64,000 nucleotides of DNA from positions 14,644,436 to 14,708,435 of the forward strand of contig NC_090705.1 of the NCBI RefSeq assembly GCF_040954835.1, written 5' to 3'. This document shows positions 32,561-44,760 of the stretch, one piece after another. The notes under the pieces are model-generated. The model had not been told where the DNA came from, did no database searches, and saw nothing but the letters and a program-made list of their open reading frames with translations. This stretch comes from Lepisosteus oculatus (Eukaryota > Chordata > Actinopteri > Semionotiformes > Lepisosteidae). The position numbers and the translations under genes are program-made. Each line of letters opens with the position of its first letter. The stretch's first letter is position 1.

Positions 32561-35559
32561 TATTCAAGGAAAAAGTTTTTATTCATGTAATGTATGTCAC
32601 AATAATCCAAAACTAACGAGAAGTAATGACCTGAAATGTATTTTAGAACATTATCCTGACACCTATAATCACCTGGGCTACTTTGACAATAATTATTTTT
32701 ATGATGTCTTTATAAAATTAATTTGACAGAAGATTATTTTTTAATTTGGCATAATAAATTATTTAATTTATACCATATTGGTAACCAATTTGTAACAAAG
32801 ATTGTATAATTTTTCCTCTGAACCACACCTTCCACTTTGCATTCATACTGTGAGATCCATATTGATTACAACAAAGTTAGATCACAGATATTCAAAGAGT
32901 GATGCGATTCTTCCTGACACAAAGTCCAGGTCTCAGGAACCTCTGCTGCGTGGTAGAGAACCCCATCCAGTCTCAGTGATATTGGGACAATTTTGTACTG
33001 AACATAATTGTCTAGAAACTAGAAACTGGAGGTTATTGAATAACAGGGCCCAAGATGCACTCCAAGTATACAGTATTTGACATTCCATGGTTTAGAACTC
33101 AGAGTGTCTCTACAAATGTCTGACAACTGACCACATTTCATGTCATAACCTTCAGTAATAATGTCCTCAAAACATGTCTTCCACCAGCTACTCCTTTCAA
33201 GCAAATATTAAAGGCTGTGATGCAGATATCATCAGTTTGAGCCTGTGTCATGTCACTTCCCAGCTGTGACCTAGATTCCCCAAGCAGAAGTACACAATTT
33301 GCAGTTGGGATTAGTTGACCATCACTGGCTCTGCTGTGGGTGAAACAGTGACCCCTGTGACTTCCCAGGCACCTGCAGGCTGTTTGTTATGTCCGTGAGA
33401 TGTGATGCCTATCCAATCATTGTTAACTCTCCTATCAGGTGCTGTGGGACTTACATAGTCTGAACAAATGAATGGATTGAGGAGTGTGCAGCTGAAAGAA
33501 ACATGTCTCCCCTCCCTCATTCTCCCCATGCGGTACAGTAATCATTGCTGTGAACATAGAGATAAAGAAACAATCCCTAATTAGAGAGGATTTTATATAA
33601 TGCACAATTACTGAATGGGTCAAAATAAAATGAACAATAGATTTTAAAAATATTTAAAAAAAGACAGAAGACTAATATCACTATACTGCAAAAACTGTAA
33701 AATACTCTGAATAACTGTTTTTAATTTAACATTTAATCTAATTAGATTTTAGTGTTTGCTACACTTGAAACCAAATTATAAAATGGGTTTTGTCAAGAGA
33801 CATTATTGGCTTAATCCTACATTTTGTTCTGTAATACAGCATATGCATGATTTAGACTTACAGTATAAGGGAAGAATTCATACATTTTAAAAGACTAAAC
33901 ATTTGTGGTAACTAGTTAAATATATTGTCTTAAAACATTATGTAATATAAAAAATATACTCTTGTACATTAAAAGTATTTATATTTATGAACACTTAAAG
34001 TATACAGTAGTTCCTTATTTTTAGTAAGTTGTCAAAAACACAACTATAACATACACATTAAACATCTTTGCAACATTTGTTTTTTTTTTGCTTACTAGAA
34101 GAAAGAATAAACTTGTGATTGTGCCAGCAGCAATCTGTATCAGTTTGTGAATTTAGCAAAAAGTTGTTTATCAAAATATTGTGATTGTCAGAACTTGTGA
34201 TCATGTCTGTTACATTAACTCCATATGGTTATTTAAATAGTGTTTAATGTACATCATGAGTGACGATTGATCTGAATACCAATGAGTGGTTTTGTGCCTG
34301 TTCATGGAAAAGTGAACCCTAACCTTTAAATAAGCAATATTTTTATTCAAGAACAGTTCTTGAAACAGTTCAACACCATGTACATTAAATTAAGTATTAA
34401 ATAATATAGACATACATTCATTTTCACTCTCAAGATTTGATGAATTTCTTAAGTAAAATTAGCAATAATTGTTGCTGTGGAGTTCAAAGAAATGTATAGG
34501 CTATTCCTATGTTTATCACTTTACCATACATTGTGCACAAATGATATGTCTTAGAAATCACAATTATGACCTCCTGATATAGACTGAAATTTAAATTTAA
34601 TTTTAGATTTGGTTTTGCATTATTCTTACAAAAGCCAAAGAGGAAAAAACGTTAAAGAAACTGCGTGAAGAACTCTATATTTTTTATACAAAGCGTTTCC
34701 AGTATTGAGACCATCTGAAAAATCCAGGAACAAAGCATACTTCTGTGGCTAATCATGTTCACATCAAAGTTTAAAATACATATTCCAATCTCAAGGAAAT
34801 GCCATCACGTCTTGCTATAATCTGGAAGACACATCTGCCACCAATATTGTCCAGCATGTGGTCAGCTCCATCTTCTGCTTTCATCTCTTCACCAAAAGCA
34901 GAAATTCAGTCATTTTGTTTGACACATATTGCCAGGTTCAGTTCAGCCATGAAGCTAGACAGGAACTATGCATGTCTTAGGAGTAAACCTATTAATATCT
35001 AATATGTAAGTCTTTAAATGGCCATTGACAGTAGTCTTTGTATATAAATACTGAATTATAAGACAATTAAAAGAACACTAAAATACAGCTTATAATACTG
35101 TTTTTCCTAAGTTTATAAATTTCCACTATACTATATATACATGGAGTATATACAGTACTATATAAACAGAAGATGAATACTTCTACTCAACTGCAGAAAA
35201 TAAACATATTTAGAGAATAAATATGAGCTCCATCTTTGCAAATTATTTGTTCTGCATTTTAATGTGATGATCTTCCTTTGCTATTTTAGTTTTCTGGGCT
35301 TTGTGCAGCAAGAAATTAAAATAGGCTGACAATAAGATAATGATATTAACACAGATATCAGTATACAGACACCACATTGAAATTACCTTTGTATGAGAGA
35401 ACTGGATTTGCAAATAAGGGTATTGTTCCATGTGATTTTTTTTCTTATAAAGTATACAGTATGTTGCCCATGAATATATTGCTCTTTAAAAGCAGTATAA
35501 TCATTTTTAACATGTTTAAGCTTTAATAAGCATGTCAATCCAGGCACAGCTTGCATGTA
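32561..35559. other. Gene desert, unassigned
   Basis: Very CpG-poor AT-rich sequence. No gene. 33262-33300 shares the segment GATTCCCCAAGCAGAAGTAC with 40028-40047 (one C/T and one A/G difference), suggesting a weak old repeat. A short complex stretch at 34800-34990 has an open frame but no domain. Confidence 0.4.
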
Positions 35560-36470
35560 CCTCCTTTCCAGAGATTTGCGCCAGAAGTCAGTAGGCCACT
35601 GCAATGAAATCTGTGTACAGTGCCTTGCCTTTTAACTAAGATTAGTACAGTTCTGATGTGCCGCATCCTTTAAAATATGTATCAAAGCTGTTGAAATGCC
35701 AGCAGTTGGTATGTGGTAAGCAGGGGACCAGAGGATTGGACGATGAAGTTATCCTAACTTCCAAGTACCCAGCAGGCTACTTCAGCCTGTTGTTTGCTGG
35801 CCCATCATTGCAATCAGTAGTTCCTAACACAAAAAAAGGAGAAAAAATGTTATCTGCAGTTTCTGTGCAAGGTCTGGCACATTGATTGCTTGCTCTCCAT
35901 CTCTTCTCAGGAAACACTGCTGAGAAAATCTTTATGAACTCCTGGGTCTATCGGCACTGGTTAAAAACCTGCCAGTTTAACAGCTGCGTAGAGCTCGGCC
36001 CTGGATAAAACACTTGGAAGTGTATAAGTTACACCATAGGGTGAGACTTTATGAGGCTTCCTGAGTGGAAGCTGCTGCTGAGGGTGTTAATTGGCAGCTT
36101 CTGATGTGTGATATACCTGCCCTTCATAATCCAGCACAGACATCTTAAGAAGAAAAAAAGGTTTGTACAGAACCAGCCTCTGGAATCACTTGATGGCTGA
36201 CCTTTATGACTTTGTAAAAAAAGCCTTTCCAATCGCCTATCAATTCAAATGGAAGCAGGCACAACCAGCTTCTTTTCCCCAAGAGGCTACATAACATAGC
36301 CGAAAGCTTACCTCTATAGTCTGTGATTTAGTGACCTGTCCACATTGCTCCCTGGCAAAAAGCAAACAAAGGCAGCAGTTAAGTAACCTTGAAGTTTGCT
36401 TTTGTTCCTGAAAGTATAAAGAGTTATTGGAAATACACTGTGATGTCACAATTGAATTGTACGAATGCCA
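35560..36470. promoter_or_regulatory. Candidate conserved non-coding element(s)
   Basis: Relatively GC-rich complex sequence with no repeat hits, spanning several short open frames on both strands, none with a domain. It includes CTCCTGGGTCTATCGGCAC and GCTGCGTAGAGCTCGGCCC around 35940-36000, CpG-containing words that have survived in a CpG-poor desert, which hints at constraint. Approximate limits. Confidence 0.35.
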
Positions 36471-37664
36471 AATATAGCACTACATAAAAAAAGAGGGAAA
36501 TGTCAGTAAAATGAGAAATACTTCTAGGTTAATTTAAACTAAGTACATAAATATTAGGAACCTGTTCACTTTTACATTCAAATCTTTATTCCTCATTGCA
36601 AAAAAATGTGAAAGACAGAACCTAGTAAGATTATCAAACTAATTAATAACAGTAAAAATATTTACTAGTGTGCCATTCCAAATATCTATAATAAATGTCT
36701 AAGAAATCTTCAGTAGTTAAGTTCTTTTAGAACAATTTATTTTAGGATTTAACAGTTGGGCAGCTCTGCCAAGTATTATTTCTTTATTTATTTCCTTCTT
36801 TCTCTGTGCAGTTCCTCAGATGATCCTACACCTCACCCTTATAAAGCAGATGACCGATTACTCCTACAATGATCCAGCTGTTACAGATTATAACAAAGGA
36901 GATGAATGTACACAAGTCACCATATAATAATTAGTCAAATAAAACAAGTCAGAGGATACTAATTAATCAATTAAGCCAAGATAGCAGCTAGATAAATGTA
37001 ATAGTTTGAACATATACATACATGTGGCAATTAATACAACACAAACATCAAAGAATGTGTATTTATCTTTCTGACCAATCCACATGTTCCACAGTACTCC
37101 TCTGCAGTATAACAATCTCCTGGACAACTTTAAAGGAAGACATACTTTATTAGATTAGATAAAAAGAAGGTTTGAAATGTTGTAAAATGCTTTTACTTAC
37201 AATTTATTTCTATATAGTGACAAAATTATTCAAAAAATAATGTTGAGCTGTATCCATATCCCATAACTGAGGTAAATAAGTCTACATTTGCTCATTTTAT
37301 TCTTAACTGAATAAATTGGCTATTGATTTAAAATGTTTATTGTTATTCATAAGAAAGTAAAGGCTGTACTAAAAGGCAATTTACAGAAGCAATCTTTAGT
37401 GATGGACTTGCCAAATATACTTGAAGGTAAGACCACGCATCTTTCAGCAGGTTTCAAGAGTTTCCTTTGTTTTCTTTTGTTTTTATTTGAACCATTTATA
37501 CAGTATATTGGGCAATTGGAAAACATGACAAGTATTTGCACTTTCAGTGATTTCAGTAGTTTGGTTCTAATGATGGAACAAGCTGTAAAATATAAAAGAA
37601 TAGTATATTTCATATTTTGGTTTTAATTTACCTGGATGGAGAAATGACAGTGTTGGTTGAAGAT
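36471..37664. other. Gene desert, unassigned
   Basis: AT-rich non-coding sequence. Two opposite ORFs at 37333-37626 (+) and 37347-37613 (-) overlap and neither shows a domain. Confidence 0.45.
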
Positions 37665-38800
37665 TAGCACTGTCATATCCCCCCAAAAATATTCCCCAAA
37701 ACACTGCTACAGATTTTGAACACTGAGCTAAGAGTGAATCAGTCCGGTTGCAGTTTCATAAGAACCGAGCAGAACATGAATATAGCATGGAATGAAGGAG
37801 AAGTGCATATGATGTTTGATTGAGTTAATTTGGATGTACAATAGAGAAGAAGCACATATTAGTAATATTTTGCATATGATGCAGGCTTGAGCTTGTTTGA
37901 GTGGATTTGGAAATGTCGTGTTTTGGAGGTGAATGAGAAACATGTGTGATGCAGGTGACAGAATGCAAGACAGAGAACAGGTGGCAGCTAGCAACAATAT
38001 TTGCAGCAGCTAGTTTCAGACTGGACTGTGGTGGGCAGTGGACGATGCTGTAGCAACCCTAAAGAATAGCCTGACACAGTAGGAAAAAAGATACTGTTTG
38101 CTGAACTTTGCTAGATGGAATGAATGAGAACATTTTTGTGGTGGAATGCCTAAAAGAATAAGCTTATCATGTGACTGGAAGCTTTGGGAGTGGGAGGAGT
38201 TGAGGGCTAACACCACATCAGTTGGAAACCAACGGAGGTGTGGGGCTAAAGAAGAGGAGGGACCATTGATGTAGTAACCTGGGGCATGGAACTAGGGATG
38301 GCGTGATTTGTACACAGTGAGGTGTGAATTTGATGCAGACTGGTGCTATGTACTTGCACCTGCAATAAAGAGTGGGAGTTTGCAGCTGGGGGCTTCTGCA
38401 AGAACAAAAAAAAGGAATCGGGAGCCAGCCAAAAAGAAGGTTGGGACATAAGTGGGCTGGATGCTCGACCAGAAAAATAATGAAATATCAGTTAAGGAGG
38501 AAAAGGGTAGTTAGTAGGATTAGGAGGAGATAAAACATAAAAGAAAAAGGAGACAAAACTGCCCAGTTGTTAGGCATTTCTGGAAACTTTTACAACATAA
38601 AGAAAAATGTATACTGCATGGCAGTAGCAGAGTTGTTTGGTATTGTTGGAGGGCTGTGGCTAAAGTGGTGAGAAAGTGACTCTGGTCGTGGCTTGTGGGA
38701 GACAAATGCAATGAAATTAAGATTCCATCCATACCAAGTGCAAACTGGGTCTATCTGGGATGAAATGCAAAGTCCTAGAAAAGATGACATAGCACAGTGC
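37665..38800 (-). repeat. Unrecognised interspersed repeat, copy 2
   Basis: On the minus strand this purine-rich block aligns by eye in order with 4960-5805: TCTAGGACTTTGCATTTCAT, CAACTGGGCAGTTTTGT (plus-strand 38552-38568), CCCCAGGTTACTACAT (38269-38284), GTCACCTGCATCACACATG, CTCAAACAAGCTCAAGCCT, TCAGTGTTCAAAAT (37713-37726) and AGTGTTTTGGGGA (37693-37705), ending in a G-run. It is about 250 bp longer than copy 1, with indels. No protein domain recognised. An AATAAAG motif sits near 38364 on the plus strand. Confidence 0.6.
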
Positions 38801-39493
38801 TACTGTATGTTCAGCCAAGAATTTTACCATTAATTGTGCAACACTATCCTATTTGATTATTATATTCTGAGAGACAGTGAAACAATTCTAGAACATTTTA
38901 GAATTCATCATCCCTTTTAGCACTCTTTGAAAAAAGTATGAATGATAAACAAATGTGACAAAGCATGTGTGAGAAGAAATATTTGCAGGAATTTTCAAGA
39001 GCCAAGTTGAATGAATGCATCCATGAAAGGAACAAGTTTCACCACTTTTTAATCTCACTGAAGTGATGACATACCACAGAGCAAGGTAATTTGCTATCAG
39101 GAATGTCACAGCATGAAGTTATTAGGGGATACAAGATCCATCCACTCTCAATCACTAGACTCCAGCAGCACTATCAGGTGACAGGAAACATGATCAACCC
39201 AGGCGATGGCTTCTTGTGATGACATAATAACAGGATCATCACATTCTGACCAACCAACCAAAGTATTACTCTTTACAGCTAGAGAGTCCAAGAATACTGA
39301 GAATAACAAATGTGTCATAATCCTGAATACAGCAATAAGGACTCTGTAATGTTAAGACTAATCTTCACAAGGTAACAAGTGTTTTGTTTGAATCAGCATG
39401 GATGGCAATCCCTGGTTCTCTGTCTTACTTGCACACAATTAAAGAAAAATCACAACAAATTCATTGTTACATATAAATGACATTTTTCCTGTG

Positions 39494-39560
39494 TGAAGTG
39501 CGTAGTTAGTACCCTCATACCTGCATAGGTACCCGCATAGGGTCCTAACTACGCACTTCA
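39494..39560. repeat. 22-bp inverted repeat (hairpin)
   Basis: The arms 39494-39515 and 39539-39560 are complementary at 21 of 22 positions (TGAAGTGCGTAGTTAG and onwards), with a 23-base loop that itself contains GGTACC. Directly followed by an (AT)n tract. The right arm region GCATAGGGTCCTAA (39535-39548) is identical to 61305-61318 near the 3' end of the solo LTR. Confidence 0.8.
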
Positions 39561-40319
39561 AATATATATATATATATTATAACTAACATATTTTTTCTTT
39601 ATCATTGAATCCAATGAATATAACAAAAGATTGAAAATAAATGAAAAGGGAGTCTTCACATTTATCATGACGTAAGAGAGATGAGAAATTCCTTTAAGTA
39701 TGTACCTCTCCTCTCTATACGTTGGGACAGACTGCATGGCCATTAGGTTAAAAAGAGTACAGACTAATAACAGATGAAAGCTTAATGAATTACAATAAAG
39801 CTATACTTTGTAACAATACACATACCTTAAATATTGAACACAAATGTTAAAATAATCACAATTACAATTATAATTAAAAAGTATATACATTAAAATGAGA
39901 AAACATACTGTAATATTAGGGTATCTGTGTCAACATGTAAAGATGTACATTTGGAGCTCAGGTTGATCCATAGCCCAAACACACTGTGTAGAATCAGGGA
40001 TGACATCAGCCAGTTGTCAGAAGAGATTCCCTAAGCAGAAGTGCAAACCTAGTTGAGCACTTTAAGGGTTGGGTAAATTCAGATTGACAGGGTGTTCCTA
40101 GTTTATGTGATCTTGTGGAGTTATCTGCTAGCAAAAACCTAATGTTGGCACAAAAGCCTACATTTTAGAAGCTAGCCATTGTTACAGCAAAATCAAGAAT
40201 CATGGGTAAACTTGACTTGATATTGAAATTCTGTAAAAACTGTAAAGACAGTTATAAAAATGAGAGGAGAACATTCTGTTTACACGCAAATGGATTTCTT
40301 CATGATCAACAGTAAAACT

Positions 40320-40490
40320 TGATCCAGAGGAGAGAAGAAGAAACTAAGGGGAAGTGCAGTAAGTCAGGAACAAGCTACCCAGCCATGGGTTTGAAGTTGA
40401 TACCTTGGTTTCCTAAGAAAAATGTCTAGATGGGATTCCTGGGATTCATCACCTGTCAGCAGCCAAACTAACAAGATGGACTTTACTTAT
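40320..40490 (+). mobile_element. CR1-like LINE 3' fragment
   Basis: GGAACAAGCTACCCAGCCAT, GAAGTTGATACCTTGG and TTTCCTAAGAAA correspond to the 'NKLP..VVEADTLASFKK' coding tail seen in the copy at 32085-32560. Very short and decayed; the upstream part appears scrambled. Confidence 0.55.
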
Positions 40491-41129
40491 TTTTTTCATA
40501 TAAGGACTAACATTATTAAATCTTTATTTAAAAAATCACTAAATTTCCTTTTATCACATTGGTATTCACAAATATAATGGAATATTTATTATATTTAATA
40601 TTTATTCCTCCTGCACGCATTTAGAAAACACATTTGGAAAAAGAATGTATGCTGTTGTAGAATTCTTTGTACAGCCTAACAAAGTCCAACACTTATCTCA
40701 TGTGTGAAACAGAGAAAAAAAAGAGAATATGCTTACCATGAGGTAGCCAGATGTGACCCTGAAAACCACAGTCTACAAAAAAAGACAAATACAATCCAGC
40801 ACCTTCTCCATGTCTCCCATATCCCCACAAAACACTTGTAAATATTTGTAATACAAAAGCCCCTGTAGAGATGTTTATCAGAATTGACTACTGAGAAGAA
40901 AATGAAAACATCTACAGATACATGCAATCAACAGACACAACATGATTAGCACAGACATATTTTATATATTATATCTTAATTAATCACAAAAATAGTAATC
41001 TTGGCTTAAATCAGTGTAATCACTTTTTCATAGAAGAAGTAAGAAGTTTTATTTTTAGATAAAAACATGGTTTATTCCTGGGCTGAAACACTTTTTTAAT
41101 TTTATATACAGTACACCCACATCTGTATA

Positions 41130-42595
41130 CAGTGCCTTGCAAAAGTATTCACCACCCTGCAATGTTTCCACATTTTGTTGATGTCTAAATTTGTACTCAT
41201 GACACTTTCAAATGTTGTATTTTATTTATATTTTACTTTATATTTAGAATATAAATATACAAAGCCTATTCCAAACTGATAAAGCTAAAAGTTGCTGATA
41301 GTATGTAAAAACATTATATTTTAAAAGAAAATTAGAATACATATTTAACCCTTTTGCTTTGGCAATCCTAAATCATTTCAGATGAAACAGAACAGTTTGA
41401 AATGTCTAAAAATTAGTGTAACAGTTTGTCAGTATGGGTATAAAAGTAATTTAATCTAAAATTCAGAGTAAATACATCTGTCTCTGAAAGGTACTGTACC
41501 TTGGATACACTGACTTTCAAGATACAACAGGCTGGCCTTCCGAACTGAGCAACCAGGCAAACAGGGAACTGGTTAGGGATGCTGCTGTGAAGCCAGCAGT
41601 AACTTTGAAAGACAAAGTCTATGTCTTAGATGAAACTACAAAGTTCTATATCTAAGATGGGTCTCACAGTTCAAACATCAACAGTATCTTGGTCCCTACA
41701 CAAAGCTTGGCTGTATGAGCCAGTGGTAAGAAAGGAGCTAGTACTGAAAAAGACTCATGTTAAATCTCATAAGAGATGCACTGCAAACATGTGGCAGAAG
41801 GTTTTGTGGTTAGACAGGACAGAAATTGAACATTTTGGTCTAAATGCAATGCGCTACATCTGGGGCAAGCCAAACAAAGCACATCAACCAGTCATCACCA
41901 TCCCAACTGTCAAGCATGGTAGTGGCAGCAAAATGTTAAGGGGATGCTTATTATCAGCAGGTGCAGGGAAACGTGTCAGGAATGAGTTAAGAAGATGCAA
42001 AGTACAGGCAAATCCTAGTGCAAAACCTCCATGTGTTACCCAAGAATCTAAATGTGGTTAAACAATTCACACTTCAGCAGAATAATAACCTTTAGCACAA
42101 AACCAAAGCTGAATTATAGTGGCCTGACTAGAGGAGCGTGAATGTTCTTCAGTTGCCCAGTAAAATACTGACTTGAATCCAATAGAAAGTTTATGGCCAG
42201 CCTTCACAATTGCAGTCATCATCTATCTCCAATGAAATGATCAGAATTAAAGTAATTTTGCTAGGACGGGTGGGAAAGCTACACTATCCCACTGTGTAGA
42301 GCTGGTAGAAACCAATCCAATAATACTGACAGCCTTAATTTGACAGCATTAATGCTGCCAAAGTTCAACCAAATATTGAATTAGGGCCTGAATACTTACT
42401 CTACAGTGCATTTCTCTTTGTGTCCTGTATTTTCTTAGTAGATTCTGTTGACATTCAGCAAACATCATGTATAAAAGTGTTTGGTTTGATCATTACGGTT
42501 TTGAATTACAGAAAGGTCATTTGAAAAAAAAAGATTACTTGTAATTAATTAAAATGTAATCTTTTTGTCAGAGTGAATACTTTTGCAAGACACTG
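41130..42595 (+). mobile_element. Tc1-like transposon, near full length, inactive
   Basis: Terminal inverted repeats at 41130-41152 (CAGTGCCTTGCAAAAG...) and 42573-42595 match at 22 of 23 positions. The left end is preceded by TA, the usual target, while the right side now reads CA. Between them an open frame (41630-42061) encodes [40 protein letters not shown] and [10 protein letters not shown], the middle of a Tc1 transposase. The first catalytic Asp of the DDE triad is kept in WLDRT but its neighbour Glu is changed to Arg. Downstream frames have FQQNNN (family QDNDP) and a broken PDLNPIE region. Length about 1466 bp; non-functional. Confidence 0.88.
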
Positions 42596-44469
42596 CATGC
42601 ATTAAGGTATATGCTTTCATACTGTGCTTCTTCTCTTTAGTACATATTCATGCGGTACTTTTATGACCACTCCTTGAATATGGTCTATAGTTTTAATATC
42701 TCCAACGTAAGGATTTTCTATTTTCTATATTCACCAACTTGGTTTCAGTGTATGTTTCTTTTCCTGGTGCATTAATAGTATAACTAAAAAGCTATTAGTT
42801 TATCAGCTACTCTATCTTAGTTTACATGCATGAAAATAAATCATTTTGGCACACTATGTTGGTGTTTCCTTCACAGCAGTTTATAAACTGTATCCTACTA
42901 TCTGACAATAATATCAGAAAATTATACAGATATATTATACAAACATACAGATGTAGATTCACAGACCAAATTATCTGTGCATTTGAAAAATGAGTAAAAA
43001 CACAATTGAAATATTTTCTTTATAATCCTCTTGTGCTATTTTCTGTAACACTTGTGTAGAAATACATACAGTATTTAAGATTCACATTTAGAACACAACA
43101 AGAATATATTGTACAATATGTATAAAATGAAAACAAGTTCATTATTATTTGTTTATTACCCATGTTTTAACCAGCCAGACACATTTGTCTGGAAGCATAC
43201 AGTTAATCATTATAATGCATTTTTATCCTTAGATTCTGTGGAGAAAACAATGCAAGCATCCAAATTATTGTTGTATACAGTAAATTGTATATTCCAGTGA
43301 AGCATCACCAACACCACAGACACAGAACGTGAACCTTTCCTGGTTAAAACTACAAAAGAGATCTCTTGTATCATATTTAGTACAGATGCTAGGAAAACTG
43401 AAAAAATCACTGAAAAGGTTTGAACTGTTCATATAGACAACATTTTTCCATTGGTTTTGTTTAAACATATTGTTTATACAATTTTCAGTTTATTATTTGT
43501 CTCTTGTGACATTGAATTTATTTTTACTTCCTATCTGCCTCAAAATTAATTATCCCTTTCCCATAAACATGACTGGATAGTGTTGGATTTAAATGAACAT
43601 GTTAGGGTTCTATCACTTGCACCATGTAAGGTCTGCCTGGAGACTATTTCCCAAAGGCAGTTCCCAAAGGAACAAAACTGAAAACACTAACTACATACAC
43701 TAGTCTCTATAAAAAGGTCTTTTATTGAAACTCGTCCATCTTCCAACCTCATACACATCTGAAATAAGAAACGTTACGGATTTTTCTTTTACTTTAAATC
43801 TACAGTAGTTTTATAATCATGTTTTCCCTTCAGTTACATACTGGTACTGTAAATCATCACAACGATTTAGGTGAACCCTGGTTTGGTTGCTTAATTACTG
43901 TTTTCTGAAAACATAAAACAGATACGTTATAGACATTCAAATAATGTAATTGTCTGCAAACTGCCAGCTGTTATTTGATTACATTTCCTGAAACTTACTA
44001 ACTAACCCTCACCTTAGAAATATTTTAAATCAGTCTTCTTTATGATAAACTGGATTTTTTCAAAACTTTGTAAAACCATTTGGAAAAGGGAGATATACAG
44101 TACTAAAAGTACCCAACATGTATTAAATTTTAGTTTGTTATATAGAATTGACCTCCTGTGGCACTGCTCATAAAGAGTAGAGGTGTTACCCTGGTGTCAT
44201 TGTTAAATTCCATTTTTAGCTTACACAATCTGACCTACATAATTTCCCACCATTTAATTCAAATGGTGAAATAAATTCTCACTTCCCTACATAGCTGATC
44301 ATATTCACTAGTCTGTACCTTTTCTTATTTAAAATTCTTTTTGTAAAAAGATTTTCAGGATTTTTCATTCTGGCAGTTATTTTTTGGAACATTCAACATC
44401 TTCAGTCATCTCTAACATTCGTAATAGAAATGTTACATTTTCTTTTTATTTATAATAAACACTGTGAAA
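42596..44469. other. Gene desert, unassigned
   Basis: AT-rich sequence with no recognised family. ORFs at 43109-43300 (+) and 43210-43468 (-) overlap and have no domain. Confidence 0.45.
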
Positions 44470-44760
44470 CTGTGTAAAGCTTGTGGATGTGAAACACTGC
44501 CTTAATGGTGAAGGTCCAAAAATGGAAATATGTTCTTCTACATAAGCTGAAAAATGTTTCTGTACACATCATAATTCATTCTGCTGCCATCACTGGTTAC
44601 ATCATTAACACAACTGAGTGTGTCAGATCCACAGGTGCCCATGCATAACAATACCACCACCATAACCCTATCTCCACAATGTTTTTCCATCCTCTGAAAA
44701 TTGGAGCCATTTACTAGCATGAGGGTTATAGATCCTGGCTTTAGGTCCTTTACCATAACA
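44470..44760 (-). mobile_element. Tc1-like transposase remnant
   Basis: The minus strand of 44538-44756 encodes a GGGIVMHG-like region (family GGGSVMVWG) and then TCGSDTLSCVNDVTSDGSRMN followed by YDVYRNI, matching the 'GtGsLvfiddvtadrSsrMNsevYrdIL' segment of a Tc1 lineage. No termini seen; frameshifted. Confidence 0.65.

Larger units (their letters stand above)
38801..41129. other. Gene desert with small repeats
   Basis: No gene. Contains the hairpin at 39494-39560, an (AT)n tract at 39561-39577 and the LINE scrap at 40320-40490; the rest is unassigned AT-rich DNA. Confidence 0.4.

Noticed and set aside
37333..37626. Opposed ORFs of 97 and 88 codons
   Set aside because: They overlap almost fully on opposite strands, which is expected from low stop density rather than coding.
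39561..39577. (AT)n tract as an origin or regulatory element
   Set aside because: A short simple repeat next to a hairpin; nothing more can be supported.
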